Positions 45,301-54,855 of a stretch of 64,000 bases of DNA are shown one piece after another (the first letter of the stretch is position 1; each line of letters begins with the position of its first letter). The DNA is taken from the NCBI RefSeq assembly GCF_026625565.1, contig NZ_CP112998.1, positions 808,501-872,500 of the forward strand, read 5' to 3'. Origin of the DNA: Dyadobacter pollutisoli (GTDB lineage Bacteria; Bacteroidota; Bacteroidia; Cytophagales; Spirosomataceae). The notes under the pieces are model-generated. The model saw only the letters and a list, made by a program, of their open reading frames with translations. It searched no databases and had not been told where the DNA came from. The position numbers and the translations under genes were made by a program.

Positions 45301-47805
45301 CTACTTTCCCAGGGACAGCAAATTGACAAACACCCGGTAAGCCCCCGGAACACCGGCGGGCAGCTCCCGGAACCACGACAGGCTGGTATACACATAATTT
45401 CCTTTCCCATACTTGGCGACCAGGATCCCACCATCCAAAGCCGGGCTGTCGGGATCATTGGATGAGATAACGGCCTCATATTCGGGTGACCATTTCTGAG
45501 GGAAATACAGGCCGCGCTCCTGTACCCAGTTCTTAAAATCGGCCGGGGTAATCTTGTTGGGTACATTCAAAACCGGGCTTTCAGGTTTCAGAAAACGCAC
45601 TTCCGAACCTTCTACGGTGATTCGATCACGGGTTAGTGTAAATGGGTATGGTCCGATATCCTTCATCACCAGATCCATATCGGTATTATATTGAATGATA
45701 AAGTTGCCGCCGTTTTTGACATAATCCATTAATACCGACTGGTAATGCTTCATCCGCTCATTGGTATTGTAAACCCGCACACCAGCCACGATCGCATCAA
45801 ATTGACGAAGCTTTTCGGGGGTAATATCTTTGTCTTCGAGTATCGTCACCTGGTACCCGATCTGTCGCAGGCTGACGGGGATCAGGTCGCCGGCCCCCAT
45901 CAGATAGCCAATGTTGTTGCCTTTTTTGATCAGGTCCAGCTTGATTGTCCTGGCCGTCGCTTTTGGAAAAAAGACCTGAGCGGGAATGTGGCCGTAACTG
46001 ATCATACCAAAGCTATGGTCATACGTTTTTCCCTCCACTTCTACCACCGCAGTAATTTCCGTTTCCTGGGATTCGGCGGGCGGGTAAAGCGCAAATTCCA
46101 CCATTTGCTCCGCGCCTTTCAGTTTCAGGGCAAAAGGTACATGCTCAGGAACTGATTTCCAGCCCGCAGGCAGGTCAAGATGTACTTTTCCCTTGCATTC
46201 GTCTTTCCCGGCTTTGATTGCGACCAGTACTTTTTTGGCTTGCTGGCTTTCAAACATGTACACATCCTGCGAAATATTGGCAAAAACCGGCGGCGTCACC
46301 ACCAGAGGCTGATATACCTCCCCGACGACGGGATCCTTTTTCTTGAACACCACAGGCGTTTCATAATGTAGTTTCTGACCGTCGATCAGTATATCAAATG
46401 CCACCATCGCAGCCGGCGGGTTTTCGCCGCGGCCGATTTTCTGCTGGTCTTCCACTGAAAAAAGCCCTTTATAGCCAATCGGTTTTCGTAGCCAGTAAGG
46501 TTGGGAAATCGGTATTTTTGCCGGAATTTTAGTTTTAAATGCAAAATCCAGATCGTTATTATTTTTCAAAGGTGCCGAGAGTGTCGTGTCACCCGATTCA
46601 AACGGGAATGCCACTTTCTGCAAAACCACATTCGCCGATGAACGGTTGATCGCTTCCACGGAGACATGCATCGTTTCGCCCGGCGTGAATGCAAAATCAG
46701 AAGCAGTAGCTTCCAGGTACAGCCCGAGTGTGTTTTTAATGAGCTCGTTCACCTCTTTTAATTTCGTCGTTTTCCAAAAACCTTCGGGTAATTTGGTTAG
46801 TTCTGCATTGATTTCCAGTAGCATAGTAACACTCGCTGATGGATCCGCTGGTTTGTAACCTGCAAGTAGCGCGGTCACCAGCTGCTGTATTTTTTCACCG
46901 CCTTTCACCCTTGTCCAGGTGGTGTTAATGCCCTCAAAAAGTTCCATTTGCGCCTTGGTGCCTTTGGTATGCTGCAAATATTCCACAGACACCCCTCGGG
47001 TACCTATCGAGCCAAATCCCTGACTTTTATGCATACTTCTGCTCTCTGCGGAAATTTCACCATAAGACTTGCCCAGCAATGCATTATAGCCACCAACATC
47101 CAACTGTAAATAGCTTTTTGCATTTTTTATAAACTCCTCCTTATTCCTGATCCCCCACATGCTGATATTCCACATCAGCCTTTTAGCCTGCCAGGTTTCT
47201 ACAAATTTCAGCTGTTCGGGGAAACGTTTCGGGTCTGCGGCGGCGTCAAATGCTTCTTCGGCTAAAATCGACGATGCGCTGTGATGCCCGTGCCCGGCGC
47301 GTGAATCGGGCGGGAACCGCGTTACGATCACATCAGGCTTCACATTGCGGATCACCCAAACCGCGTCAGCCAGCAGGTTTTCTCTTTCCCAGATCGTAAA
47401 CACTTCTTCGGGGTTTTTGGAAAAACCAAAATCATTGGCCCGCGAAAAATACTGCCTGCCTCCATCCATACGCCTGGCCTGCAAAAGCTCCTGGGTGCGG
47501 ATCATCCCGAGCTGCTCGCGGATCTCCGGTCCGATCAGGTTTTGCCCGCCATCGCCGCGTGTAAGGGAAAGGTAACTGGTGTTAAACTGCCTTTCATTGG
47601 CCATATAGGCGATAAAAGTAGTATTTTCGTCATCTGGGTGTGCGGCCATGTAAAGTACATTGCCCAGCACATTCAGCTTTCGCATATCGTGAAGGATCTT
47701 TGCTGCTGAAGGTTTTGCCGGAGCCTGGGCCATCAGTTGCGGTGCGTACATGACGCCGGCCAGGCACAGGTATGCCACCGCGTTTTTGAGGTTAAAGCGC
47801 ATCAT
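45301..47805 (-). CDS. PIG-L (LmbE-like) family deacetylase with long C-terminal extension
   Basis: The signal peptide follows ATG 47805 ('AYLCLAGVMYAPQLMAQ'). The PIG-L domain fills about residues 40-290. It has the zinc motif H56-P-D-D in 'YMAAHPDDEN' and the second zinc histidines in 'SRAGHGHHSASS'; 'RGDGGQNLIG' is also typical. The family removes N-acetyl groups from sugars. The remaining ~540 residues are beta-rich and probably contain Ig-like domains and a class-I-glutamine-amidotransferase-like end ('DAIVAGVRVYNTNERMKHYQ'). It is the last gene of a SusCD operon, so a deacetylating step in use of an N-acetylated glycan is a fair inference. Confidence 0.88.
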   Translation of the reverse strand: MMRFNLKNAVAYLCLAGVMYAPQLMAQAPAKPSAAKILHDMRKLNVLGNVLYMAAHPDDENTTFIAYMANERQFNTSYLSLTRGDGGQNLIGPEIREQLGMIRTQELLQARRMDGGRQYFSRANDFGFSKNPEEVFTIWERENLLADAVWVIRNVKPDVIVTRFPPDSRAGHGHHSASSILAEEAFDAAADPKRFPEQLKFVETWQAKRLMWNISMWGIRNKEEFIKNAKSYLQLDVGGYNALLGKSYGEISAESRSMHKSQGFGSIGTRGVSVEYLQHTKGTKAQMELFEGINTTWTRVKGGEKIQQLVTALLAGYKPADPSASVTMLLEINAELTKLPEGFWKTTKLKEVNELIKNTLGLYLEATASDFAFTPGETMHVSVEAINRSSANVVLQKVAFPFESGDTTLSAPLKNNNDLDFAFKTKIPAKIPISQPYWLRKPIGYKGLFSVEDQQKIGRGENPPAAMVAFDILIDGQKLHYETPVVFKKKDPVVGEVYQPLVVTPPVFANISQDVYMFESQQAKKVLVAIKAGKDECKGKVHLDLPAGWKSVPEHVPFALKLKGAEQMVEFALYPPAESQETEITAVVEVEGKTYDHSFGMISYGHIPAQVFFPKATARTIKLDLIKKGNNIGYLMGAGDLIPVSLRQIGYQVTILEDKDITPEKLRQFDAIVAGVRVYNTNERMKHYQSVLMDYVKNGGNFIIQYNTDMDLVMKDIGPYPFTLTRDRITVEGSEVRFLKPESPVLNVPNKITPADFKNWVQERGLYFPQKWSPEYEAVISSNDPDSPALDGGILVAKYGKGNYVYTSLSWFRELPAGVPGAYRVFVNLLSLGK

Positions 47806-47843
47806 TTGAGTGTTATAAATGGGAAACCGCTGGTTTCTGAATT

Positions 47844-49244
47844 TTAATTTTGCTTAAAGGATGAATTGATATCGAGCTCCCGCTGCGGGATCAGGTAAAG
47901 CAGCCGCGCTGTTTTACCCTGCGCGGTCATCACTTCCGCTGCTTTGCCAAACCGCAGCAGGTCTGCCCAGCGATGGTTCTCGAAAGCCAGCTCAACCCTG
48001 CGTTCGTGTAACAGTTTTTCCTCAAAAGTACCCACTGTGGCTGCGCTGATCGGTGCCAGTTTTGCCCTGGTCCTCACAAGGTTAATGTATTCATAAGACT
48101 CCGCAGATTCACCCAGTGCCTCCGCCAGCATCAGCAAGACATCGGCATAGCGCAACACTACGAAATTATAGGATGCGTCGTTTTCGTTGAATGCATTTTC
48201 CTTGCCGAATTTGTTGATAAACCGCGTATCGTTCCGTGAGCTGGTGATCAGCACACCGGAGCTGTTGACGAAACTGGAATCCATTGATTTAAGAAAACGG
48301 TCATCCCCAGGCTCGTAAGCATTCATCATATTCACGGTAGGGCGGTTTTTATAGGCACCAGTAGTTTGTCTTAGCAAAGGAGAAAAAGCATTGGTAAATG
48401 AATTTCCAGTGCCGGTCCCACCTCCTTTGAACTGTACTTCGAAAATAGATTCCGCATTGTTTTTATTGGTTAACCCCCAAAGACTGCCATAATCTGCCAG
48501 TAATGAGTACCCGTATCCGTCAACAATTCGTTTCAAAACCGTTGCCGCTCCTGCTTTGTCTCCGGCAGTCAGCATTACTTTTCCCAGCAATGTAGCGGCT
48601 GCGCCTTTGGTGGCGCGGCCCCGGTCCGCTGCGGCATGCTTGATCGGCAAAGCCGCTTCTGCGGTCGTGAGGTCGGTAATGAGTTGTTTATACACTTCCG
48701 AAGCAGGCACCTGGGGCAGTGAGCTGCCTTCCGCCACCGATTTTGCTTCGGAAAGTGGCATCGGAATGTTGCCGAACAAAACCGCCAGATTATAATAAAA
48801 CAACGACCTGAGAAACAACGCTTCTCCCTTGATCCGCTCCTTGACAGCCGCATCCATATCAATCGGCTCAATCCGGTCCAGGACAATATTGCAGCGGGCA
48901 ATACCCAGATAGGAATCCGTGTAGGCGGCTGTGATCATTTCGCTGGTGGCTATTTCTGAGAAATTGTCGATTACGGTCAGCTCGGCACCCAGCCCGGTGC
49001 CGTCCGGTCCCTGGTCGGTATTATCCGAGCGCATTTCCTGCATGATCCAGTAACTCTGGTTATAAGTCCCTGTCATCTGTAAGGTTTTGTAAGCCGCATT
49101 AATGGCTGTGTTCATATCACCCGCCGTGAGGTAAAAACCGTTCACATTCCGCTGGGTCACCGGGTTCAGGTCTGTAAAATCCTGGCTGCATGACCACAGG
49201 CTTCCTGCGATCAAAGACGCCAAATAGATGTTTTTTAATTTCAT
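47844..49244 (-). CDS. RagB/SusD family nutrient-uptake lipoprotein
   Basis: The lipobox ends with Cys19 in 'LWSCSQDF'. This 466-residue protein has the SusD tetratricopeptide-like helices ('TDSYLGIARCNIVLDRIE', 'KGEALFLRSLFYYNLAVLFG') and the C-terminal 'NFVVLRYADVLLMLAEALGE', 'LVRTRAKLAP' and 'LLHERRVELAFENHRWADLL' motifs, all hallmarks of the family. It binds substrate on the cell surface with the SusC partner encoded 32 bp upstream. A deacetylase gene follows after 38 bp. Confidence 0.95.
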   Translation of the reverse strand: MKLKNIYLASLIAGSLWSCSQDFTDLNPVTQRNVNGFYLTAGDMNTAINAAYKTLQMTGTYNQSYWIMQEMRSDNTDQGPDGTGLGAELTVIDNFSEIATSEMITAAYTDSYLGIARCNIVLDRIEPIDMDAAVKERIKGEALFLRSLFYYNLAVLFGNIPMPLSEAKSVAEGSSLPQVPASEVYKQLITDLTTAEAALPIKHAAADRGRATKGAAATLLGKVMLTAGDKAGAATVLKRIVDGYGYSLLADYGSLWGLTNKNNAESIFEVQFKGGGTGTGNSFTNAFSPLLRQTTGAYKNRPTVNMMNAYEPGDDRFLKSMDSSFVNSSGVLITSSRNDTRFINKFGKENAFNENDASYNFVVLRYADVLLMLAEALGESAESYEYINLVRTRAKLAPISAATVGTFEEKLLHERRVELAFENHRWADLLRFGKAAEVMTAQGKTARLLYLIPQRELDINSSFKQN

Positions 49245-49276
49245 ATCCTTTTCGCTTTAAAGTCAGTGAGGTGATG

Positions 49277-52200
49277 TCAGAAGGTTACATTCAGGCCGAA
49301 CGTGAAGTTGCGGGACAATGGATACGCGCCATAGTCCTCTCCCTGTACGCCGGTGAGGCCTGCCTGGTTATTAACCTCCGGATTGTAGCCAATGTATTGG
49401 GTACTGGTAAACAGGTTGGTGCCCGAAACGTAAGCCCGCAACGATTGCACTTTTCCCAGCATGGTTTTCGGGAATGTATATCCCAATGTGATACTCCTCA
49501 ACCTGAAATACGATCCGTCTTCGACCTGGTAGGAAGAGGGACGGTTGTTTCCCCCGTGCAAATCGGTCAGGCGATCGGCGCGCGGAATGGTACCATTGCC
49601 CGGGTTTTCGGGAGATATCCAGCGTTCTGTCCAATCTTTGTAAGAGTTGGTCGCCGCCTCGCCGTTTCCAAGGTGACGGCGGGTCAGGTTCAGGATCTTG
49701 GAGCCTTGTACACCCTGGAAGAAAACACTCAGGTCCAGACCTTTAAAGCTAAAACGATTGGTAATACCGTACATAAAATCAGGCATGTAGTTGCCGATCA
49801 CGGTGCGGTCACTGGCATCCACTTTTCCGTCACCGTTTACATCCTTGAACCGCATGTCCCCCGGCCGGGCGGCTGGTGCCAGTGCGTCGTCGGGCGCAGC
49901 GTCTATTTCAGCCTGTGTCTGATAAATGCCGTCGACAACATAGCCATAGTAACTGCCGATCGGTGCGCCGATCTGGGTAATGTGCCGGATACCCGCACCT
50001 CCCGAGCTGAGTATCGGATCACCGGTGGGGCCGAGTTTCAATACTTCATTCTGATTGGACGAAAAGTTGAAATCTGTTGACCATGTAAATGCGCCCACAA
50101 TGTTGCGGCTGTTGATCGTCAATTCCACGCCTTTGTTTTCCACTTCGCCAATATTCTGAAGTGCCGTGGCAAAACCAACCGACGAAGGCACCTGTACATT
50201 CAGCAGCAGGTCCGAGGTCGTTTTTTTGTACCAATCGGCGGAGATGAAAAGCCGGTCTCGAAAAAGGCCCAGGTCGATACCGAAATCCACCTGCGTGGTT
50301 TTTTCCCAGGTCAGTTTATCGTTACTGATTGTTGAAGGAGCGATCCCGTTTACAATTACATTATTAAATGTATAATTATACGGGCTTAACAAACCGATTG
50401 CCGCGTAGTTCGGGATCAGGAAATTTCCCGTTTTACCCCAGCTGCCGCGCAGTTTTAAATCACTTACTATCGTCTGACCTTTCATAAAGGTTTCTTCCGA
50501 CAACCGCCATCCTGCTGAAAACGAAGGAAATGTCCCTGTTTTGTTACCCGCACCAAACCGGGAAGAACGATCCGAACGTATGGTGGCTGTCAGCAGGTAT
50601 TTGTCACGGAAAGCATAATTCACCCTCGCCAGCATGGATACCAGCGACCATTCCTGGCGGTTGTCGCCCCCGCTCGTAACCTGCCCGCTGCTGATGGAAG
50701 GGGAGAGGTCGTCGGGATGGTTTTGTGCGTAGACCTGATTGGCGTCCAGTCGGTCTTTTTGGGCGCTATACCCCACTACTGCCGAAATGTGATGGTCTTT
50801 CCCTAAAGTTTTATCATAGGACAATGTATTTTCCACCAGCCAGTTGTAATTCAAAGATGCATTCGATTGGGCATAAGGGTCTCCTACGGTCGCTCCCCGG
50901 TTCAGGAATGCCCTGGCCATGTAAAACGACCGGTTGTAACTATTGACGTCGATACCCGTGTAAAGCTTGTATTTGAGGCCTTCGATGATTTCATATTCAA
51001 GAAATACATTGCCGAATGTCCGGAACTGTTTCAGGTCGTCGGTCACATATTTAATGATCGCCAGCGGGTTACTGGCTGCCGTCATATTTGCGCCGCGGCC
51101 ATCTTCGGTCAACAAATGAGACTGGTTATCGGTCTGGTTGATCGTCCCGTCGGGCAGGTAAGGCGATACCGTCGGCGAGGTAACGAGTGCGGAATACACA
51201 ATGCCGGGAGGATCTGCAAAGTAGGGAGCACCCGCCGGCGAGCGGTCGGTATTGGTAAAGGAAGGACTCAATCCAAAACCGATTTTCAGCTTTTTGACAG
51301 GGTTCACTTCCAGGTTCGCCCGAAAGCTGAAACGCTCGAAACCGCTTCGGTCAATGATGCCTTTCTGATTAAAATAGCCGCCGGAAAAATAGTAGTTCAT
51401 TGTTTCGGTACCACCCGATACCGACGCATTATAGCTTTGCACCGGAGCCGACTTGAAGATCAGGTCCTGCCAGTCGGTGTCGGTGCCGGTGGGATTTGCG
51501 AAATCGTCGGGGATGAAGTAGCTGCCGTTTGTCGATTTTCCGTAACGGGTTACATTGTCATCGTTGATATTCGCTGTCGGGACATCCTGCAGGTACGCAT
51601 TGTTTTTGGAATCCTTCACATAGGCTGTCAGTTCCGCCGAGTTCATCAGGTCCACCCTTTTGGCCACCGACTGTACCCCGAAATAAGCATCAAAACCCAC
51701 CACAGGCCTGGTGCCTTTTTTTCCTTTTTTGGTGGTAATTAAAATAACCCCGTTGGAACCTCTTGATCCATAGATCGCAGCCGCCGAAGCATCCTTCAAC
51801 ACTTCAAGCGATTCGATGTCATTGGAATTGATCGTGCCGAGCGGATTGGAAGCGGGCAACGCAAAAGCAGTAGTGCGGCGCGTAATGTCGCCCTGAATAC
51901 CAGGGTCCATGTTTTTGGTCACCGGAAAACCGTCGATCACATACAAAGGCTCGTTACCGGCTGATACGGACCCCAAGCCCCGCACGCGGATGGTGGTAGC
52001 CGCGCCTGGCTCTCCGCTCGGCTCCTGAACCTGCACCCCGGCGATTTGTCCCTGAATGGCATTCTCAAAGTTAGTGACCTGTACTTCACGGATGTTTTTG
52101 GCTGAAAGCGAGCCGATTGAACCGGTAATGTCGCCCTTACGCTGCGTTCCATAACCCACAACCATGACTTCGCTCAAACTGCTCACCGAAGCATCCAGCC

Positions 52201-52855
52201 GGATGTTGATCATCGTTTGGTTGCCTACTGCAATTTCTTTGGTCACATATCCGATAAATGAAAAAACCAACACGACATTTTCATCCGTCACACTGAGCGA
52301 AAAATTTCCCTCCATATCCGTCACAGCGCCTTTATTGCTGCCTTTTACTAAAATGCTCACACCGGGAAGCCCGGCATTCTTTTCATCGGTAACCTTTCCT
52401 TTGACGCTGATATCGGCCGGGGTCTGACGTATCGGAACTGGTTCTAAAACTTGCGGCTCAGGCTCAGTACCCAGTAACACCGGCTTAACCAATGCCTGCT
52501 GCTGTTTTTCCTTTTGTTCCTTTTTTCGGATCAGATAGGCTTTTTTACCTGTCCTGATAAATTCCAGACCGTTGGGTTTCAGCAAGCTTTTCAATTCCGC
52601 TTCCAGGTCTCTGGCGTGCTCAGCCGCATCCGCGGAAACCGAAATACCCTGGATAATGGATTGCTCGAACAGAATGCTCACATGGTGCTTCTTGCCCAGT
52701 TCCTTCAGCACGTCTTTGAGCTTACCGGACCGCTCCGTTTTCTGGCTTTCCTGGTGTAAAGCTGGCCTTGCCATTGCGATTTCCTGTGAAAAGCCAATTC
52801 TGGCGGTCAGCAGACAGGTGCCAACCAGGCACGTTCGTAAAATCGGGATCTTCAT
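49277..52855 (-). CDS. SusC/RagA-type TonB-linked outer membrane protein with STN domain
   Basis: The 1192-residue protein has a signal peptide, then an STN domain at about residues 45-112 ('LKDVLKELGKKHHVSILFEQ'), which signals to the FecR partner. A CarboxypepD-like domain with 'DEKNAGLPGVSILVKGSNKG' follows at about 150-235, then the plug ('LRVRGLGSVSAGNEPLYVI' type, 'EVLKDASAAAIYGSRGSNGV') and a long barrel ending in 'FTFGLNVTF'. It imports large substrates with SusD. It overlaps the FecR gene by 4 bp and is 32 bp from susD, so sigma, FecR and SusC-SusD form one regulated locus. Confidence 0.96.
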   Translation of the reverse strand: MKIPILRTCLVGTCLLTARIGFSQEIAMARPALHQESQKTERSGKLKDVLKELGKKHHVSILFEQSIIQGISVSADAAEHARDLEAELKSLLKPNGLEFIRTGKKAYLIRKKEQKEKQQQALVKPVLLGTEPEPQVLEPVPIRQTPADISVKGKVTDEKNAGLPGVSILVKGSNKGAVTDMEGNFSLSVTDENVVLVFSFIGYVTKEIAVGNQTMINIRLDASVSSLSEVMVVGYGTQRKGDITGSIGSLSAKNIREVQVTNFENAIQGQIAGVQVQEPSGEPGAATTIRVRGLGSVSAGNEPLYVIDGFPVTKNMDPGIQGDITRRTTAFALPASNPLGTINSNDIESLEVLKDASAAAIYGSRGSNGVILITTKKGKKGTRPVVGFDAYFGVQSVAKRVDLMNSAELTAYVKDSKNNAYLQDVPTANINDDNVTRYGKSTNGSYFIPDDFANPTGTDTDWQDLIFKSAPVQSYNASVSGGTETMNYYFSGGYFNQKGIIDRSGFERFSFRANLEVNPVKKLKIGFGLSPSFTNTDRSPAGAPYFADPPGIVYSALVTSPTVSPYLPDGTINQTDNQSHLLTEDGRGANMTAASNPLAIIKYVTDDLKQFRTFGNVFLEYEIIEGLKYKLYTGIDVNSYNRSFYMARAFLNRGATVGDPYAQSNASLNYNWLVENTLSYDKTLGKDHHISAVVGYSAQKDRLDANQVYAQNHPDDLSPSISSGQVTSGGDNRQEWSLVSMLARVNYAFRDKYLLTATIRSDRSSRFGAGNKTGTFPSFSAGWRLSEETFMKGQTIVSDLKLRGSWGKTGNFLIPNYAAIGLLSPYNYTFNNVIVNGIAPSTISNDKLTWEKTTQVDFGIDLGLFRDRLFISADWYKKTTSDLLLNVQVPSSVGFATALQNIGEVENKGVELTINSRNIVGAFTWSTDFNFSSNQNEVLKLGPTGDPILSSGGAGIRHITQIGAPIGSYYGYVVDGIYQTQAEIDAAPDDALAPAARPGDMRFKDVNGDGKVDASDRTVIGNYMPDFMYGITNRFSFKGLDLSVFFQGVQGSKILNLTRRHLGNGEAATNSYKDWTERWISPENPGNGTIPRADRLTDLHGGNNRPSSYQVEDGSYFRLRSITLGYTFPKTMLGKVQSLRAYVSGTNLFTSTQYIGYNPEVNNQAGLTGVQGEDYGAYPLSRNFTFGLNVTF

Positions 52856-53856
52856 AAGTCTTGTTTTATGGGTGTACGCAATTCGATTTCGTCCGCTGAG
52901 CGGGTAATTTTCATATCAAACATGGCCGACAATATTTCCAGTAATGCTTCTGGTTCTTTGGCTTGGTAAATCCCCCCGATTTTGCGGGAAGCGAGTTCGT
53001 CGTCGACGATCCGGATGTGGACGGCAAACCGCTCGTTGATCTGCTCGACGACTTCGGCAAGGGTTGCATCGTCAAAATAAAATGTTTGCTCTTTCCAGGC
53101 GGTAATGGCCAGCGGTTCTTCGGGCGTGACCACTTTAAAAGTGCCTTTACTGTCGGCAGTGAAGTAGTTGCCGGGGCTGAGGTAAAGCTCCCGCCCAGCA
53201 GGCAGGTTTAGCTTTACTTTTCCTTTGGCCAGAAAAACCCTTTTTCCGCGTGCCCTCGAAAACGCATTGAACTCGGTACCCAGCACTTCAATGCGGTAGC
53301 CGTCACCCATCAGCACTTCGAAACGCAGGTTATTCTTTTGGTGCGTTACCTTGAATTCGGCCTCGCCGGTCAGCCACACCTGACGCACATCCTCCCCGAA
53401 ACCAAAGCGAGGCACCCTCAGTACTGAATTGGAATTGAGCGTTACCTCGGTGCTGTCGCTCAGGAAAAAACTGGTGAAACGGCCGTGTGGCGACTCGATG
53501 GATCTGTACATCAGCTCCGAGCGGAATACATAGGCCAATGCAAGTAATACCGAGGCAGCCGCCAGCATTCCGATCCATGGCAGCAGGTTACGCGATTTCC
53601 TACTGACCCGGAACAAAACTTCGGCACGCTTTTCCTGTGCTATTCCTCCGTCCAGAAAAAAGTCGTATTCATGCTGCGATTTCTCCGTGTCGATTAGCAG
53701 TTGCGGGTGCAGGCGCTCCCATTCGTCGACGCAGCGGTAATATTGCTCTTCGTTTTCGCTGTCTTCAAGCCATTGCTCGATCAGTTTTCGCTGCATTGAT
53801 GTGGCTTTGCCTTCGAAAAAATCGAACAGTAGCTGTTTGGTTATCAATTCGTTCAT
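52852..53856 (-). CDS. FecR-family anti-sigma factor
   Basis: This 334-residue protein has an N-terminal cytosolic sigma-binding part ('EQWLEDSENEEQYYRCVDEW'), a membrane span ('LLPWIGMLAAASVLLALAYVF'), a FecR domain at about 115-220 ('HGRFTSFFLSDSTEVTLNS', 'GEAEFKVTHQKNN') and a C-terminal domain of DUF4974 type ('EVVEQINERFAVHIRIVDDE'). It holds the sigma factor until the STN domain of the SusC protein reports substrate. It shares 4 bp with the SusC gene and lies 56 bp from the sigma gene. Confidence 0.95.
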   Translation of the reverse strand: MNELITKQLLFDFFEGKATSMQRKLIEQWLEDSENEEQYYRCVDEWERLHPQLLIDTEKSQHEYDFFLDGGIAQEKRAEVLFRVSRKSRNLLPWIGMLAAASVLLALAYVFRSELMYRSIESPHGRFTSFFLSDSTEVTLNSNSVLRVPRFGFGEDVRQVWLTGEAEFKVTHQKNNLRFEVLMGDGYRIEVLGTEFNAFSRARGKRVFLAKGKVKLNLPAGRELYLSPGNYFTADSKGTFKVVTPEEPLAITAWKEQTFYFDDATLAEVVEQINERFAVHIRIVDDELASRKIGGIYQAKEPEALLEILSAMFDMKITRSADEIELRTPIKQDL

Positions 53857-53912
53857 TGAAGCTGGATATAAGTCCTGATATCAGTATGTGGTAATACATT
53901 TCTTGATGAAAG

Positions 53913-54572
53913 TCAGAGGAATGCGGGCAGCAGGATAGTCAAAAACCAGCTTTCTTTCAGGCCCGTGCGAAGTTTGGTCAAAGCCCTGCTGACAAGCCCT
54001 TCCACCGCTTTCGGGGTAATCTGGAGTTCCTGGGCAATCTCATCGTATTTCTTGCCTTCTACTCTTTTCAGCAAATAGGCCTTGCGACATTGCGGCGATA
54101 ATTCCTGGATAATGCTCTCGACTTTGAGGTAAAGCTCGGTGTATTGGAGCGCCTCATCCGGATTGACCGTCTGGGCTACCGGAGAAATGGAAATGGATTC
54201 TAGCGGATCGGTTTGCCGGAGGTTCCATCGCATATAGTTATAAGTTCGGTGACGTACCGCCTTGTAGAGATAAGCGCGATAGGAGCTTGTGACGTGCTCA
54301 AAAATCCTGTGCGCCCAGAAGGCTTCGAAAAGCTCAGAAACAATATCCTCCGCTACTTCTTGTGAATGCACAAAACGTGCGGCGTGATTGCAGAGCGTCA
54401 CATAGTACCGACGGAACAGCAGCGAGCATCCATCTTTGGGATCTGCGGCAAATGTTTCCCGCAACAAACGTTCATCGTCGGTCTGGACAGGTATTTTCGC
54501 CTCGCTGGAAAATGGGCGTTGATTTCTGCCCCATGTCTGATCTTCTGAATTACCTGGTAATGGTGTCGTCAT
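53913..54572 (-). CDS. ECF-type RNA polymerase sigma-70 factor (SusCD locus)
   Basis: The 219-residue protein has region 2 ('HSQEVAEDIVSELFEAFWAH', 'YKAVRHRTYNYMRWNLRQ') and region 4 ('LSPQCRKAYLLKRVEGKKYD', 'ALQ..PKAVEGLVSRALTKL' type helix-turn-helix). About 30 disordered residues precede region 2, so the true start may be later than ATG 54572. It is the first gene before FecR and SusC and probably drives this locus. A palindrome lies ~75 bp upstream. Confidence 0.93.
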   Translation of the reverse strand: MTTPLPGNSEDQTWGRNQRPFSSEAKIPVQTDDERLLRETFAADPKDGCSLLFRRYYVTLCNHAARFVHSQEVAEDIVSELFEAFWAHRIFEHVTSSYRAYLYKAVRHRTYNYMRWNLRQTDPLESISISPVAQTVNPDEALQYTELYLKVESIIQELSPQCRKAYLLKRVEGKKYDEIAQELQITPKAVEGLVSRALTKLRTGLKESWFLTILLPAFL

Positions 54573-54646
54573 CCTGGGAACCGTTTGCTTGCATTGTTAA
54601 CAAACAGACAAGTTTTTTATTCTTTTCCCTCGATAAATACCTTATT

Positions 54647-54669
54647 AATATTGGCTTAAAACCAATATT
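54647..54669. promoter_or_regulatory. Palindrome upstream of the sigma gene
   Basis: AATATTGG (54647-54654) and CCAATATT (54662-54669) are perfect arms around a 7-nt AT-rich spacer, ~75 bp before the sigma ATG. It could be a regulatory site or a weak transcript end from the upstream side. Confidence 0.4.
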
Positions 54670-54678
54670 TGTAGAATA

Positions 54679-54789
54679 TTATAATTCCTTACTGCAATAA
54701 TTCCAAATAAGATCGCCTATCTCGTCAAATGACTGGCTTACTAAATTAAACTTCCGCTCATGCAGTGGGGCCGGATCAACTTTCAACAT
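54679..54789 (-). CDS. Possible 36-residue peptide or gene tail
   Basis: From ATG 54789 the frame reads like real coding sequence ('PAPLHERKFNLVSQSFDEIG', then 'DLIWNYCSKEL') and stops at 54679. It lies where the toxin partner of the DUF6088 gene would be expected, so it may be the tail of a decayed gene. I recognise no family. Confidence 0.3.
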   Translation of the reverse strand: MLKVDPAPLHERKFNLVSQSFDEIGDLIWNYCSKEL

Positions 54790-54855
54790 CAGGATGGTAG
54801 GGACGTTATCTTAAAGAAAGCCTCGAATCAATCTAAATAACTTACATTTGGATCA

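Noticed and set aside
49190..50080. Open frame of 296 codons on the plus strand
   Set aside because: It is antisense to the ends of susD and susC and has no recognisable domain.
50867..51742. Open frame of 291 codons on the plus strand
   Set aside because: It is antisense within the SusC gene, whose frame has clear plug and barrel motifs.
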